Positions 1 through 8,563 of a stretch of 64,000 nt of DNA are shown here, one piece after another. The stretch covers positions 62,001 to 126,000 of the forward strand of contig NZ_ANOK01000003.1 of assembly GCF_000331575.1 (NCBI RefSeq), given 5' to 3'. The notes under the pieces were generated by a model. That model saw only the letters and a program-made list of their open reading frames with translations, had not been told where the DNA came from and did not search any database. Origin of the DNA: Calidifontibacillus oryziterrae. Lineage in GTDB: Bacteria > Bacillota > Bacilli > Bacillales > Bacillaceae_J. The position numbers were made by a program, and so were the translations under genes. How positions within the stretch are numbered: position 1 is the stretch's first letter; every line of letters starts with the position of its first letter.

Positions 1-497
1 AACATCAAGTTATGGGGGTTAAAAAGGGGATTATCTTATCAATCCCGTTAGCTGCATTATGCTTTTCCTCTTATATTTCTGGAAAAGGGATAAAGAAAAA
101 TAAAACAGTTATGAAATGGGTCACATTTTTTTCATTGCTACTATTAGCTATTACTGCCCTTGGAACTAGTTTTTCAACAGACATTTATGTTTTATTAACA
201 TCGATGTTTATATTCGGTTTGGCTATTGGAGCAACGCTACCGTGTTTAGATGCTTTAATTACGGAGGGGATGGAAAAAGAGAAACGTGGTACAGTTACCT
301 CGATTTATAGCAGTATGAGGTTTGTTGGTGTAGCGTTGGGCCCACCAATATTTTCATATTTGATGAAAATATCACATCAAATTATGTTCTATGTTATTAC
401 AATTTCTATTGTTGTTGCTTTAACATTAACATTACTTGCTATTCGACCGGATCAAGAAGAAAAGAATCACATAAATAAAGAAATTTATCAGCCATAA
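1..497 (+). CDS. MFS transporter, C-terminal part
   Basis: The frame is open to the left edge of the window, so the gene starts upstream and the ATG at 12 is probably internal. About 165 residues remain, with at least four hydrophobic segments separated by short basic loops. The loop EGMEKEKRGTVTSIYSSMRFVG followed by ALGPP resembles the second-half motif of drug/sugar MFS exporters. The C-terminal tail after the last helix is charged and cytoplasmic. This fits the last third of a 12-TM major facilitator superfamily protein. The substrate cannot be read from this part. A terminator hairpin follows the stop codon directly. Confidence 0.8.
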   Translation, partial: HQVMGVKKGIILSIPLAALCFSSYISGKGIKKNKTVMKWVTFFSLLLLAITALGTSFSTDIYVLLTSMFIFGLAIGATLPCLDALITEGMEKEKRGTVTSIYSSMRFVGVALGPPIFSYLMKISHQIMFYVITISIVVALTLTLLAIRPDQEEKNHINKEIYQP

Positions 498-499
498 GA

Positions 500-527
500 A
501 AAAGGGGCTCTATTGCCCCTTATATGT
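500..527. terminator. bidirectional intrinsic terminator
   Basis: AAGGGGC (502-508) pairs with GCCCCTT (515-521), with A-rich and T-rich flanks. It lies between the end of the MFS gene and the end of the convergent DUF3905-like gene. Confidence 0.75.
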
Positions 528-530
528 TTA

Positions 531-893
531 TTAATCTGTTCCTTTACTAACATCAATTGTTGGATGCATGAATGGTGCCCCATTTGGTGTTTTTTTTGAT
601 TCAACAAGCTCAATATTTTCCGCAGTATTCCAGCCAATATCATTTGTTGGATGGACCCATTCATCTCCAGCCATGATCGCAGGGTCTGTTTCGACACTCC
701 AATTGTTCAATGGTGAATTTTTGGAATCATAAAAGCTGTCCCCAATTACAACCCCATGTTCATTTATAAATGGGGGTTTTATTTCGATTCCACTATTTTT
801 AAACGAAGGCGAAGAGATTTGATGTGGCATTGTCTCATCAATCATAGGCGTTTTATCTTTAGCATTCTTGTTAGTCGAACGATTTTTATACAA
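531..893 (-). CDS. DUF3905-like hypothetical protein
   Basis: A 120-residue soluble, acidic protein. The central stretch contains PFINEHGVVIGDSFYDSKNS and DEWVHPTNDIGWNTAEN, which I recognise as the core of the Bacillaceae DUF3905 family of unknown function. The start is a TTG at 893 with GAGGTG seven bases upstream; no better ATG lies nearby. It has no signal peptide or membrane segment. It lies downstream of a small membrane-protein gene on the same strand, with a terminator between them, and so is probably monocistronic. The family assignment is from memory of the motif; the function is unknown. Confidence 0.65.
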   Translation of the reverse strand: MYKNRSTNKNAKDKTPMIDETMPHQISSPSFKNSGIEIKPPFINEHGVVIGDSFYDSKNSPLNNWSVETDPAIMAGDEWVHPTNDIGWNTAENIELVESKKTPNGAPFMHPTIDVSKGTD

Positions 894-981
894 AAACTTT
901 CACCTCGATATTCTTCTCATTTTTTACTTGCTGTTAGTATGTCACATATATATTTAGCTATGTAAAAAAAGCTTATAACAT

Positions 982-1005
982 AAAAAAGCCTGCTACAATA
1001 GCAGG
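982..1005 (-). terminator. intrinsic terminator of the 59-aa membrane protein gene
   Basis: CCTGCTA (989-995) and TAGCAGG (999-1005) form a 7-bp stem with a 3-base loop. On the minus strand it is followed by a run of six T. Confidence 0.8.
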
Positions 1006-1010
1006 AAAAA

Positions 1011-1190
1011 CTAATGAACATATTGATGCGGTTCATAAAAGGTAATTAGCACAATTCCCAATATAAATAAAGGGAACCAACCAATGGTAAGGAAGATAAA
1101 CATCCGCTTTGATGAAACTAAAACTTCTGAGATTGTAAAAAAATAACCAGAAATAATGAACCCAATAAATAAATAAATCATTAATGCCAT
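1011..1190 (-). CDS. small two-helix membrane protein (59 aa)
   Basis: A short open frame starts with ATG at 1190 and stops at 1011. It reads MALMIYLFIGFIISGYFF at the N-terminus, then a basic loop (SSKRM), then a second hydrophobic stretch (FIFLTIGWFPLFILGIVLI). A GGGAG site lies about 11 bases upstream and a clean terminator follows. Two helices joined by a positively charged turn suggest a small inner-membrane protein. I do not recognise the family. Confidence 0.65.
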   Translation of the reverse strand: MALMIYLFIGFIISGYFFTISEVLVSSKRMFIFLTIGWFPLFILGIVLITFYEPHQYVH

Positions 1191-1433
1191 TTGGCATTCA
1201 GCTCCCTTATTTCTACAGCCTCCTTTGTTTTACAACATCAGTATATGCATGAAAATAAAAATAGGTTAATGTCCTATAATATATAGCCAACTTTTAGAAA
1301 TCAAATTATTATAGAATGATCTAGGTTGAAATGATCCATTATATAAATAGTACTATTATCAATAGCTTTAATAATGTACTTCAGTGAAAATAATAGTATT
1401 AAAATTAGTATTGAATATAAGGAGAGAAATCGA

Positions 1434-1598
1434 ATGAAGCGGAAAGTACCTCGTGATGCTGCAATTACGAATAATAAAACACCAGTTGAAAGTATGACAA
1501 AAATGGAGTTTAATACTGAGTTTACTGATACTATGGCGTTCAAGACTGCAGAACGAGCAAGAATTTCGAATCGTATCGAGGATGAGGGAAAACGTTAA
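1434..1598 (+). CDS. small hydrophilic protein (54 aa), YfhD-like in character
   Basis: ATG at 1434 has AAGGAGAG ideally placed before it. A longer frame from 1374 exists but has no ribosome site. The product is highly charged, MKRKVPRDAAITNNK at the start and ending RARISNRIEDEGKR. The segment MEFNTEFTDTMAFKTAERA recalls the small spore-associated YfhD-type proteins of Bacillus (EFSEEFADQ...AQARA), but the match is loose. It has no cysteines or membrane segment. It is followed by a broken micro-gene on the same strand. Confidence 0.55.
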   Translation: MKRKVPRDAAITNNKTPVESMTKMEFNTEFTDTMAFKTAERARISNRIEDEGKR

Positions 1599-1612
1599 AA
1601 GAAAGGATTACT

Positions 1613-1759
1613 ATGGAAAATAAAAAAAATCATATATAAAATCAGCCGCATAGTCCAGAATATGATTTACGTCCACAGTTAAAGCCTTCAACAGCCTATA
1701 ATTGGATCGAGAAAAGTGACCTAGTAATAAATCAAGTTGTAAAAAAATATGATATATAA
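1613..1759 (+). pseudogene. micro-gene interrupted by an ochre codon
   Basis: ATG at 1613, with GAAAGGA upstream, opens a frame that meets TAA at 1637-1639 after eight codons. The same frame then continues for 39 more sense codons (NQPHSPEYDLRPQLKPSTAY and beyond, ending VVKKYDI) to TAA at 1757. The downstream part looks protein-like (Pro/Tyr/Trp content, no low complexity). One base change would restore a 48-residue protein. It is either a recent nonsense mutation or a sequencing error. The family is unknown. Confidence 0.5.
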
Positions 1760-1788
1760 AAAGCAAGTGGTGGAATCCACTTGCTTTA
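1757..1788. terminator. bidirectional intrinsic terminator
   Basis: AAGCAAGTGG (1761-1770) pairs perfectly with CCACTTGCTT (1777-1786) over 10 bp. It sits between the broken micro-gene and the convergent radical SAM gene. Confidence 0.85.
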
Positions 1789-1795
1789 CGAATCT

Positions 1796-3547
1796 TTATA
1801 TGTTTTTTTCAAGACACGAATATAAAAAGCTTTTTTTCAATGCTGGATTATAATAAACAAGTATTAAAGTATTATTTTTTTTCAAATCCCCATTTTTAAT
1901 ATAAGCTCCTATATCAAATGGTAGGATTTCAATAATGGTGTGTTTATGCATATCCTTCTCGGTTAATGAAAGAACTGAGAACTGTTTGCCAAGGGAAACG
2001 GGTCTTTTTGCGATTGTCTTAATATATTGAGATCTTGTTTTCTTATCAATTTTATCCTGCCACCATGGTTTTCGCGGTTTGTATTTTTGTGAAATTAAAT
2101 AATCGTATTTCATCAATCCTTCGATGATTTCATTGTCCTTAATATTACTGTCTCTTAAAAATGTTAGTAGTCGCGAAAAAAGGTCTTCAAGCTGATGTCC
2201 AATTCTGCTCCATCCTCGATTATTCCAATATGAACCAAATGCTTGAAAAAAATCAAATGGTGAATCAAAGCTATTTTGTACTAAATATTTTATCGTATAA
2301 TCCATGCGGTGATCATTCCAATATTTTTCGAGTACATCCTCTACTTGTTTTATTCGCAATATATCATGAAAAGATAGAACATTATTTCCTAAAATCTCAT
2401 ATGGGGAGTTATCTTGATATATATATCCAAATTCTTTTGCTTGCATCCTAAGACCAGTACCGCGAAGCATTTTTAAAAATCCTAGCTGCAACTCTTCAGG
2501 TTCGAAAGCAAAAACATCATTAAAAGTCTTTTTAAATGAATGATAATTTTCCTCAGGTAATCCAGCGATTAAGTCAAGATGCTGGGCAATTTCCCCCCCT
2601 TCTTTAACCATTGTAACGGTTCGTGCAAGCTTCTCAAAGTTCTGCTTCCTTTTCACAAGCTCGTTTGTATAGTCATTCGTAGATTGCACGCCAATCTCAA
2701 ATCGAAATAAGCCAGCTGGCGCATGTTCATTTAAAAATTGAATGACCTCGGGCCGCATAATATCAGCCGTAATTTCAAATTGAAAGACTGTTCCTGGGTA
2801 ATGATGATCAATTAAAAATTGGAACATCTCCATCGCGTAGCTTCTACTAATATTAAAAGTACGATCAACAAATTTAATCGTTTTGGCACCATTATCCATT
2901 AAATATAAAATGTCTTCTTTAATTTTTTCTCTATTAAAATAGCGGACACCAACCTCAATCGATGATAGGCAAAATTGACAGGTGAAAGGGCAGCCGCGAC
3001 TTGTCTCTACATAGACCACTCGCTTTGAAAGACTTGGGATATCCTCAGGAAATCGATATGGAGAGGGTATTGTTGTTAAATCCAATTTTTCACGTTGCGG
3101 ATTAAGAATGACTGTATCCGCATTGCGGTAAGCAATCCCAGCGACGTTATGATAATTATGTCCGGTAGTGATTTCAGTTAACAAAGACTTGAACGTACTC
3201 TCACCTTCACCAATTACAATAAAATCAACCTCAGTTATCTTTTCCATCCATTCTTTTGTATCATAAGTGACTTCTGGACCACCAAGAATAACGATTAGTT
3301 CGGGTTTAATTTTTTTGAGCATTTTGATGATTTTTATTGTTTCTTCGATGTTCCAAATATAACAGCTGAAGCCAATCACATCAGGCTTTTTCGAAAATAT
3401 ATCGGAAACAATATTCATTTCGGGATCATTAATGGTGTACTCTGCTATGTCTACAGTGAATTGTGGTTCAGCAAATGCTTTTAAATAACGCAATGAAAGG
3501 CTAGTATGAATAAACTTTGCATTTAAAGTCGAGCAGATAATTTTCAT
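1796..3547 (-). CDS. B12-binding domain / radical SAM protein with DUF4080
   Basis: The 583-residue product has an N-terminal cobalamin-binding-like Rossmann domain (about 1-135, with PDVIGFSCYIWN and LILGGPEVTYD-type motifs). A radical SAM core follows, whose cluster motif is SRGCPFTCQFC (CxxxCxxC) near residue 185, then a C-terminal region typical of DUF4080. The start was set at the second Met, giving MKIICSTLNAKFIH, because AAGGAG lies nine bases before it; the upstream ATG at 3565 overlaps that site. Such proteins use a 4Fe-4S cluster and S-adenosylmethionine for radical chemistry, often with cobalamin. The substrate is unknown. It lies downstream of lutP on the same strand but behind a terminator. 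Confidence 0.85.
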   Translation of the reverse strand: MKIICSTLNAKFIHTSLSLRYLKAFAEPQFTVDIAEYTINDPEMNIVSDIFSKKPDVIGFSCYIWNIEETIKIIKMLKKIKPELIVILGGPEVTYDTKEWMEKITEVDFIVIGEGESTFKSLLTEITTGHNYHNVAGIAYRNADTVILNPQREKLDLTTIPSPYRFPEDIPSLSKRVVYVETSRGCPFTCQFCLSSIEVGVRYFNREKIKEDILYLMDNGAKTIKFVDRTFNISRSYAMEMFQFLIDHHYPGTVFQFEITADIMRPEVIQFLNEHAPAGLFRFEIGVQSTNDYTNELVKRKQNFEKLARTVTMVKEGGEIAQHLDLIAGLPEENYHSFKKTFNDVFAFEPEELQLGFLKMLRGTGLRMQAKEFGYIYQDNSPYEILGNNVLSFHDILRIKQVEDVLEKYWNDHRMDYTIKYLVQNSFDSPFDFFQAFGSYWNNRGWSRIGHQLEDLFSRLLTFLRDSNIKDNEIIEGLMKYDYLISQKYKPRKPWWQDKIDKKTRSQYIKTIAKRPVSLGKQFSVLSLTEKDMHKHTIIEILPFDIGAYIKNGDLKKNNTLILVYYNPALKKSFLYSCLEKNI

Positions 3548-3618
3548 ATACGCTTGCTCCTTCATTAGTAATTATTCTTAATTCTACCACAGTTTCCCGA
3601 TGATAAATGAGAAACAAA

Positions 3619-3656
3619 CAAAAGTCCCTTTCCAAAAATTTGAAAGGGGACTTTTC
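3619..3656 (-). terminator. intrinsic terminator of lutP
   Basis: AAAGTCCC...TTTC (3620-3632) pairs with GAAAGGGGACTTT (3642-3654) with one bulge. A T-rich tail follows on the minus strand, directly after the lactate permease gene. Confidence 0.8.
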
Positions 3657-3676
3657 TGTCATTTTTCTACTGCTTT

Positions 3677-5356
3677 TTAAGGTATCATCCAGGAAAACAC
3701 AGTATGTTGTAAATAGGTCATAATACAAACAATTAATACAAGGAAGATACTATGTTTAATTGTGAACCGAAATAAATCCGCTTCCTTACCGGCTAGTCCA
3801 ACCGCAGCACAAGCAACAGCAATCGATTGAGGTGAAATCATTTTACCGGTAACGCCGCCTGATGAATTAGCTGCAACGGCAAGGATAGGATCCATTCCAA
3901 CTGAAAGTGCTGTGATTTTTTGCAGGTTTCCGAACAGTAAATTTGCTGAAGTATCGGAACCTGTAATGAATACGCCAATCCAGCCTAAAAGTGGTGAGAA
4001 GAATGGGAATAACGAGCCAGTTAAGGCTAATGTCATTCCTAATGATGTACTCATACCTGAAGCGTTCGTAACATATGCAAACGCAACTACAGCGGCAATT
4101 GTCGTAATTGGATACTTTAATTCATCAAGTGTTTCCCCGAGTGTTTTAGTCCAATCGCTCCAAGAGATTTTCACAATAAATTTGGTTACAATTGTTGCAA
4201 GTAAAATTGCTGTTCCTGCAGCCGCAAGAATTTCTAGCTTATAAAGGGCGGCAATAGGCTCTCCAGCCCCATTTAAAATCATGTTGTGTAAGCCTGGGAC
4301 CTCTGGTTTAAATGTTAAAGCATGACCGATGACATTTACAAATTGTAATAGTGGATTTGTTCCTTCATATGCTCCTACTAAAGCTGTCTTAATTGTTGGG
4401 ATCCCCCAAATCGAGATAAATCCAGTTAATACTAAAAATGGTGACCAAGCTTTAAAAATTTGTCCACCCGTATAATTTTGTGTAGTACTATTTTTGGTAG
4501 TAGCGGCTGTTTCGCTTTCAAAGCCAAAACGGTAGATTGACGTTGGTTTCCAAAATCTTAAAAAGATCGCTAATGCAAATAATGATACTAATGCAGAAAG
4601 AATGTCAGGTAATTCTGGACCAAGAAAGTTTGATGTCAAATATTGGGTAATCGCGAAAGTAAGACCAGAAACTAGTATAGCTGGAAGTACTTCAATTGAT
4701 TTTTTAAAACCTGTCATGATTACGACTAAATAGAATGGAATAAATACTGAAAGGAACGGTAATTGCCGTCCTACCATTTTAGAAATTTCCATTGCCGGTA
4801 TACCAGTCGGACCTTCAACTGCTGTGATCGGAATCCCAATTGCTCCGAATGCAACTGGTGCTGTATTAGCGAGTAAACAAATACCTGCTGCATAGAGTGG
4901 ATTAAATCCAAGTCCAACAAGTAGGGCTGCTGAGATTGCAACGGGCGCTCCAAATCCAGCAGCACCTTCTAGAAATGCACCAAAGGAAAACGCGATTAAG
5001 AGTGCTTGCAGACGACGATCTTCTGTAATCGTTAATATCGAATTGCGGATAATATCAAATTGACCTGTTTTAACTGTTAATTTATAAAGGAATACGGACG
5101 TAATGATAATCCAACCAATCGGCAGGATTCCATAGACAGCACCTTGTGTGGCTGACATCACGGCCATTCCAGCTGGCATCCCATATGCTACAATAGCAAT
5201 AATTAAGGCGACAAGAAGCGTTGTGAGACCAGCGATATGACCTTTCATTCTTTTTATTGCAAGTGCCCAAAAGAAATATAATATTGGGATAAGAGCTACT
5301 AATGCGGATAATACGACACTATCTCCAATAGGAGAAAAGTTTTGCGTCCATTGCAT
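3677..5356 (-). CDS. lutP: L-lactate permease
   Basis: Secondary transporter importing L-lactate with protons. The 559-residue product begins MQWTQNFSPIGDS and matches the Bacillus LutP/LctP family along its length, with conserved blocks such as IAFSFGAFLEGAAGFGAPVA, ITGSDTSANLLFGNLQ and SSGGVTGKMISPQSIAVACA, ending HTVFSWMIP. It has about a dozen hydrophobic helices. The ATG at 5356 is preferred (AGGGAG 11 bases upstream); a GTG at 5368 overlaps that site. It is divergent from lutABC with 179 bp between starts, so uptake and oxidation of lactate are linked. A terminator follows. Confidence 0.95.
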   Translation of the reverse strand: MQWTQNFSPIGDSVVLSALVALIPILYFFWALAIKRMKGHIAGLTTLLVALIIAIVAYGMPAGMAVMSATQGAVYGILPIGWIIITSVFLYKLTVKTGQFDIIRNSILTITEDRRLQALLIAFSFGAFLEGAAGFGAPVAISAALLVGLGFNPLYAAGICLLANTAPVAFGAIGIPITAVEGPTGIPAMEISKMVGRQLPFLSVFIPFYLVVIMTGFKKSIEVLPAILVSGLTFAITQYLTSNFLGPELPDILSALVSLFALAIFLRFWKPTSIYRFGFESETAATTKNSTTQNYTGGQIFKAWSPFLVLTGFISIWGIPTIKTALVGAYEGTNPLLQFVNVIGHALTFKPEVPGLHNMILNGAGEPIAALYKLEILAAAGTAILLATIVTKFIVKISWSDWTKTLGETLDELKYPITTIAAVVAFAYVTNASGMSTSLGMTLALTGSLFPFFSPLLGWIGVFITGSDTSANLLFGNLQKITALSVGMDPILAVAANSSGGVTGKMISPQSIAVACAAVGLAGKEADLFRFTIKHSIFLVLIVCIMTYLQHTVFSWMIP

Positions 5357-5535
5357 ATTATTTAACACTCCCTAAATAAAAGTTGATATTTCTAGTTTTG
5401 TTCAATTAAATATTTTTATACTTTCAAAAAATAAATATGGAAAATTTAAATATAGATTGTTAAAAATAAGCTTATTTGTACAAAATTAATATAAATAACT
5501 AAATTTTATAGATTCATCCTGAAAGGAGTAAGAAT
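5357..5535. promoter_or_regulatory. divergent lutP / lutABC control region
   Basis: This AT-rich 179-bp spacer must hold both promoters. It contains a perfect 14-bp palindrome AAATAAGCTTATTT at 5464-5477, followed by TTTGTACAAA. In B. subtilis lactate genes are controlled by the GntR-family LutR and by SinR. I cannot match the palindrome to a known LutR site, so it is only a candidate operator. Confidence 0.4.
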
Positions 5536-6252
5536 ATGAAGGTTTCTTTATTTGCAACTTGCTTAGTTGACCTTTTTCAAGGGGATACCGGCAAAGATAC
5601 AGTAGAAGTATTGGAGAGGTTAGGATGTGAAATAGATTTTCCTGAAAAACAAACGTGCTGTGGACAGCCGGCATTTAACAGTGGCTATGTAACCGATGCT
5701 AAAGAATCGATGAAAAATATGATTGAAGCCTTTGAGCATTCGGAATATGTCGTGACGCCTGCAGGCTCATGTGGAGCAATGTTTAAAGAATATCCACATG
5801 TATTTAAAGATGATCCAATTTGGGAATCACGTGCCAAAGCGCTTGCGGATAAAACCTATGAATTTACGCAATTTATTGTTGATGTGTTGAAAGTAGAAAA
5901 TGTTGGAGCAAAGCTGAAGGGACGTGCTACCTATCATACATCTTGCCATATGACTCGTTTATTGGGTGTAAAAGATTCACCAATTACGTTATTGAAAAAT
6001 GTTGAAGGATTAGAGTATATTCCACTGCCAAATCGTGAGGACTGTTGCGGGTTTGGAGGAACTTTCTCAGTAAAAATGGCTGAAATTTCAGAGCAAATGG
6101 TTGATGAGAAGGTCAATCATATTGAGGAAATCGAGGTCGATTATTTAATAGGCGGGGATGCTGGTTGTTTAATCAATATCGGCGGACGCAGCGGTCGAAA
6201 AGGTAAACCTTTTAAGATTATGCATATTGCAACCGTTTTAAATAGCAGATAA
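5536..6252 (+). CDS. lutA: lactate utilization protein A (Fe-S oxidoreductase)
   Basis: A 238-residue cysteine-rich subunit of the LutABC L-lactate dehydrogenase complex. Two CCG motifs of the heterodisulfide-reductase type are visible: [13 protein letters not shown] near residue 41 and [12 protein letters not shown] near residue 173, each preceded by further cysteines (SCGAMF, SCHMTR). These bind Fe-S clusters that pass electrons from lactate to the quinone pool. The start ATG has AAGGAG eight bases upstream. It is the first gene of an operon with lutB 24 bases downstream, and is divergent from lutP. Confidence 0.95.
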   Translation: MKVSLFATCLVDLFQGDTGKDTVEVLERLGCEIDFPEKQTCCGQPAFNSGYVTDAKESMKNMIEAFEHSEYVVTPAGSCGAMFKEYPHVFKDDPIWESRAKALADKTYEFTQFIVDVLKVENVGAKLKGRATYHTSCHMTRLLGVKDSPITLLKNVEGLEYIPLPNREDCCGFGGTFSVKMAEISEQMVDEKVNHIEEIEVDYLIGGDAGCLINIGGRSGRKGKPFKIMHIATVLNSR

Positions 6253-6276
6253 AAGGTTTGAAAGGAGAATGTAAAA

Positions 6277-7704
6277 ATGGGCATGAAAATAGGTTCATCC
6301 TCTTTAAAAGACCGTCTTCAAAAAGGGATAAATGATTCTTTTATGCGTGGTGCTGTAACTGCCGCTCAAGGTCGATTTCGATCAAGAAAACAGCATGCAG
6401 CTGATGAACTGGGGAATTGGGAGGACTGGCGTAAGCACGGCGAGGAGATTCGTCAGCATACACTAGATCATCTTGATTATTATTTAGAACAATTGAGTGA
6501 GAATGTTTCTAAGCGGGGAGGACATGTGTTTTTTGCAGAGACTGCCAAAGTTGCAACTGACTATATTGCGAATGTAGTTAAACAGAAAAATGCAAAGAAG
6601 ATTATCAAAGCGAAGTCGATGGTAACAGAGGAAATTAATTTAAACCATGTTTTATTAGATATTGGTTGTGATGTAGTTGAGTCGGATTTAGGAGAATGGA
6701 TTCTACAAGTAGATGATTGGGATCCACCATCCCATATTGTCACCCCCGCACTTCATAAAAATAAAGAACAAATTCGTGATGTGTTCCGAAACAAATTTGG
6801 CTATGACAAGACAGAAAAACCGGAAGAACTAGCGTTATTTGCTCGAGAAACATTACGGAAGGAGTTTTTAGCAGCTGAGGTAGGAATTACCGGTTGTAAT
6901 TTTGCCATTGCAGAATCAGGAACGATTACCGTTGTGACAAATGAAGGGAATCTTCAAATGGTTACGGCGCTTCCAAAGACACAAATAACAGTTATGGGAA
7001 TGGAACGAATTGTACCAACGTGGGAGGAAATGGAGATTTTAGTCGGTCTTTTAACACGTTCTGCGGTAGGTCAACGGTTAACAAGTTATATAACTGCTTT
7101 AACGGGGCCACGTGACGAAGGTGATGTAGATGGCCCGGAAGAGTTTCACCTTGTTATCGTCGATAATGGCCGTTCAAAAATTTTGGGAACCGAATTTAAG
7201 TCAATTTTACAATGTATCCGTTGTGCTGCTTGTATTAATGTTTGTCCAGTATATCGTCATGTAGGGGGACATTCTTATGGATCAATTTATCCAGGTCCAG
7301 TTGGTGCGGTATTAACGCCACTATTAGGTGGTTATGATGAATATAAAGAATTGCCTTATATGTCAACATTATGTGTAGCCTGTACAGAGGCTTGTCCTGT
7401 TAGGATTCCTTTGCATGAATTATTAATTAAGCACCGCCAGAATATTGTTGAAAAAGATGGGCGTGCCCCAGTATTTGAAAACATTACCATGAAAGCTTTT
7501 CGAATGGGTACTGCTTCCCCAACAATGTACAACATTGGGACGAAACTAGCTCCAAAAGTGCTGAAAACTTTTGTTAAAGACGACAGAATATCTGAAGGTC
7601 CTGGACCGCTTAAGCTTTGGACAGATATTCGTGATTTCCCTGCCCCTAATAAAGAGAGGTTTAGGGATTGGTTGAAAAAAAGAGAAAGGGGTGGAATAAA
7701 ATAA
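6277..7704 (+). CDS. lutB: lactate utilization protein B (ferredoxin-type subunit)
   Basis: A 475-residue subunit of the LutABC lactate oxidation system. Its N-terminal 300 residues form the LutB/LutC-type domain ([21 protein letters not shown]). The C-terminal third carries two 4Fe-4S motifs, [19 protein letters not shown] and [20 protein letters not shown] lies just before the ATG. The stop TAA shares its last A with the ATG of lutC (TAATG), indicating translational coupling. Confidence 0.95.
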   Translation: MGMKIGSSSLKDRLQKGINDSFMRGAVTAAQGRFRSRKQHAADELGNWEDWRKHGEEIRQHTLDHLDYYLEQLSENVSKRGGHVFFAETAKVATDYIANVVKQKNAKKIIKAKSMVTEEINLNHVLLDIGCDVVESDLGEWILQVDDWDPPSHIVTPALHKNKEQIRDVFRNKFGYDKTEKPEELALFARETLRKEFLAAEVGITGCNFAIAESGTITVVTNEGNLQMVTALPKTQITVMGMERIVPTWEEMEILVGLLTRSAVGQRLTSYITALTGPRDEGDVDGPEEFHLVIVDNGRSKILGTEFKSILQCIRCAACINVCPVYRHVGGHSYGSIYPGPVGAVLTPLLGGYDEYKELPYMSTLCVACTEACPVRIPLHELLIKHRQNIVEKDGRAPVFENITMKAFRMGTASPTMYNIGTKLAPKVLKTFVKDDRISEGPGPLKLWTDIRDFPAPNKERFRDWLKKRERGGIK

Positions 7705-8423
7705 TGGAAGCAGGTACAATTCAACAACGTGAATCATTCTTAAATAATATTGCAAAGCAATTAGGACGGGAAAGAATGAGTACAGTAGTAAGACCTGACT
7801 GGAAATATAATCCACAGCTTGAGCTCTACAAAGGGGTCAATCAGGACGATTTAGTAGAGATTTTAAAAAATCAATGTAATAATATTCATACAACTTTTCG
7901 AGAAACAACTACTGTCGATTTGGAAAATGTAGTAAATGAAGTCATTACAGAATACGAAGGAAAATTAATAGTAGCGGAAAACGATTCGCGCTTTGAAGAA
8001 TTTGGTTTATCTAATTATTTACACACGGAATTACCTAAGGAACATAGGAAACTTCATCTTTGGGATCCAGGTTTAGGGCAAGAAAATATAGAGTTTTCAA
8101 AAACAGCTGATGTGGGAATTGCATTTAGTGATATAACATTAGCGGAATCAGGAACTGTTGTATTGTTCAGCAGTTCTATGAGAGGACGTTCCGTAAGTTT
8201 ATTGCCGATTTCTTTTATTTGTATTATCCCAAAGAGCACAATTGTTCCAAGGATGACCCAGGCGGCTAGTGCGATTCATAAGCAAATTGAAGCTGGTGAT
8301 GAGGTGCCGTCATGTGTGAATTTCATAACGGGACCAAGCAACAGTGCAGATATCGAGATGGTATTAATTGTTGGTGTTCATGGGCCTGTAAAAGTAACTT
8401 ATATTGTAGTTAGTGACAAATAA
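7704..8423 (+). CDS. lutC: lactate utilization protein C
   Basis: The 239-residue third subunit of LutABC (LUD domain). It contains DVGIAFSDITLAESGTVVLF and the C-terminal block NFITGPSNSADIEMVLIVGVHGP typical of the family. The ATG at 7704 overlaps the lutB stop codon and has GGGGTGG upstream; an in-frame codon at 7668 would lie inside lutB and is unlikely. With lutAB it enables growth on lactate. It is followed by an intrinsic terminator, so lutABC is a closed operon. Confidence 0.95.
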   Translation: MEAGTIQQRESFLNNIAKQLGRERMSTVVRPDWKYNPQLELYKGVNQDDLVEILKNQCNNIHTTFRETTTVDLENVVNEVITEYEGKLIVAENDSRFEEFGLSNYLHTELPKEHRKLHLWDPGLGQENIEFSKTADVGIAFSDITLAESGTVVLFSSSMRGRSVSLLPISFICIIPKSTIVPRMTQAASAIHKQIEAGDEVPSCVNFITGPSNSADIEMVLIVGVHGPVKVTYIVVSDK

Positions 8424-8474
8424 AATAGTGAATAAGAAAACAATTAAAGGTCAACAAATTATGAATTTTTTGTA

Positions 8475-8512
8475 AAAAGTCATGTTTCTACTATTAGAAA
8501 CGTGGCTTTTTT
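8475..8512 (+). terminator. intrinsic terminator of lutABC
   Basis: AAAGTCATGTTTCT (8476-8489) pairs with AGAAACGTGGCTTT (8496-8509) with G-T pairs, followed by TTTTTT. Confidence 0.8.
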
Positions 8513-8563
8513 CATTGAAAGATTAACAAATTTATACAATAATTGAAAAAAAGAGGTGGAAAA

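Noticed and set aside
1637-1639. Recoding at the internal stop of the micro-gene
   Set aside because: The codon is UAA, not UGA or UAG, and no structure follows. A plain nonsense change is simpler.
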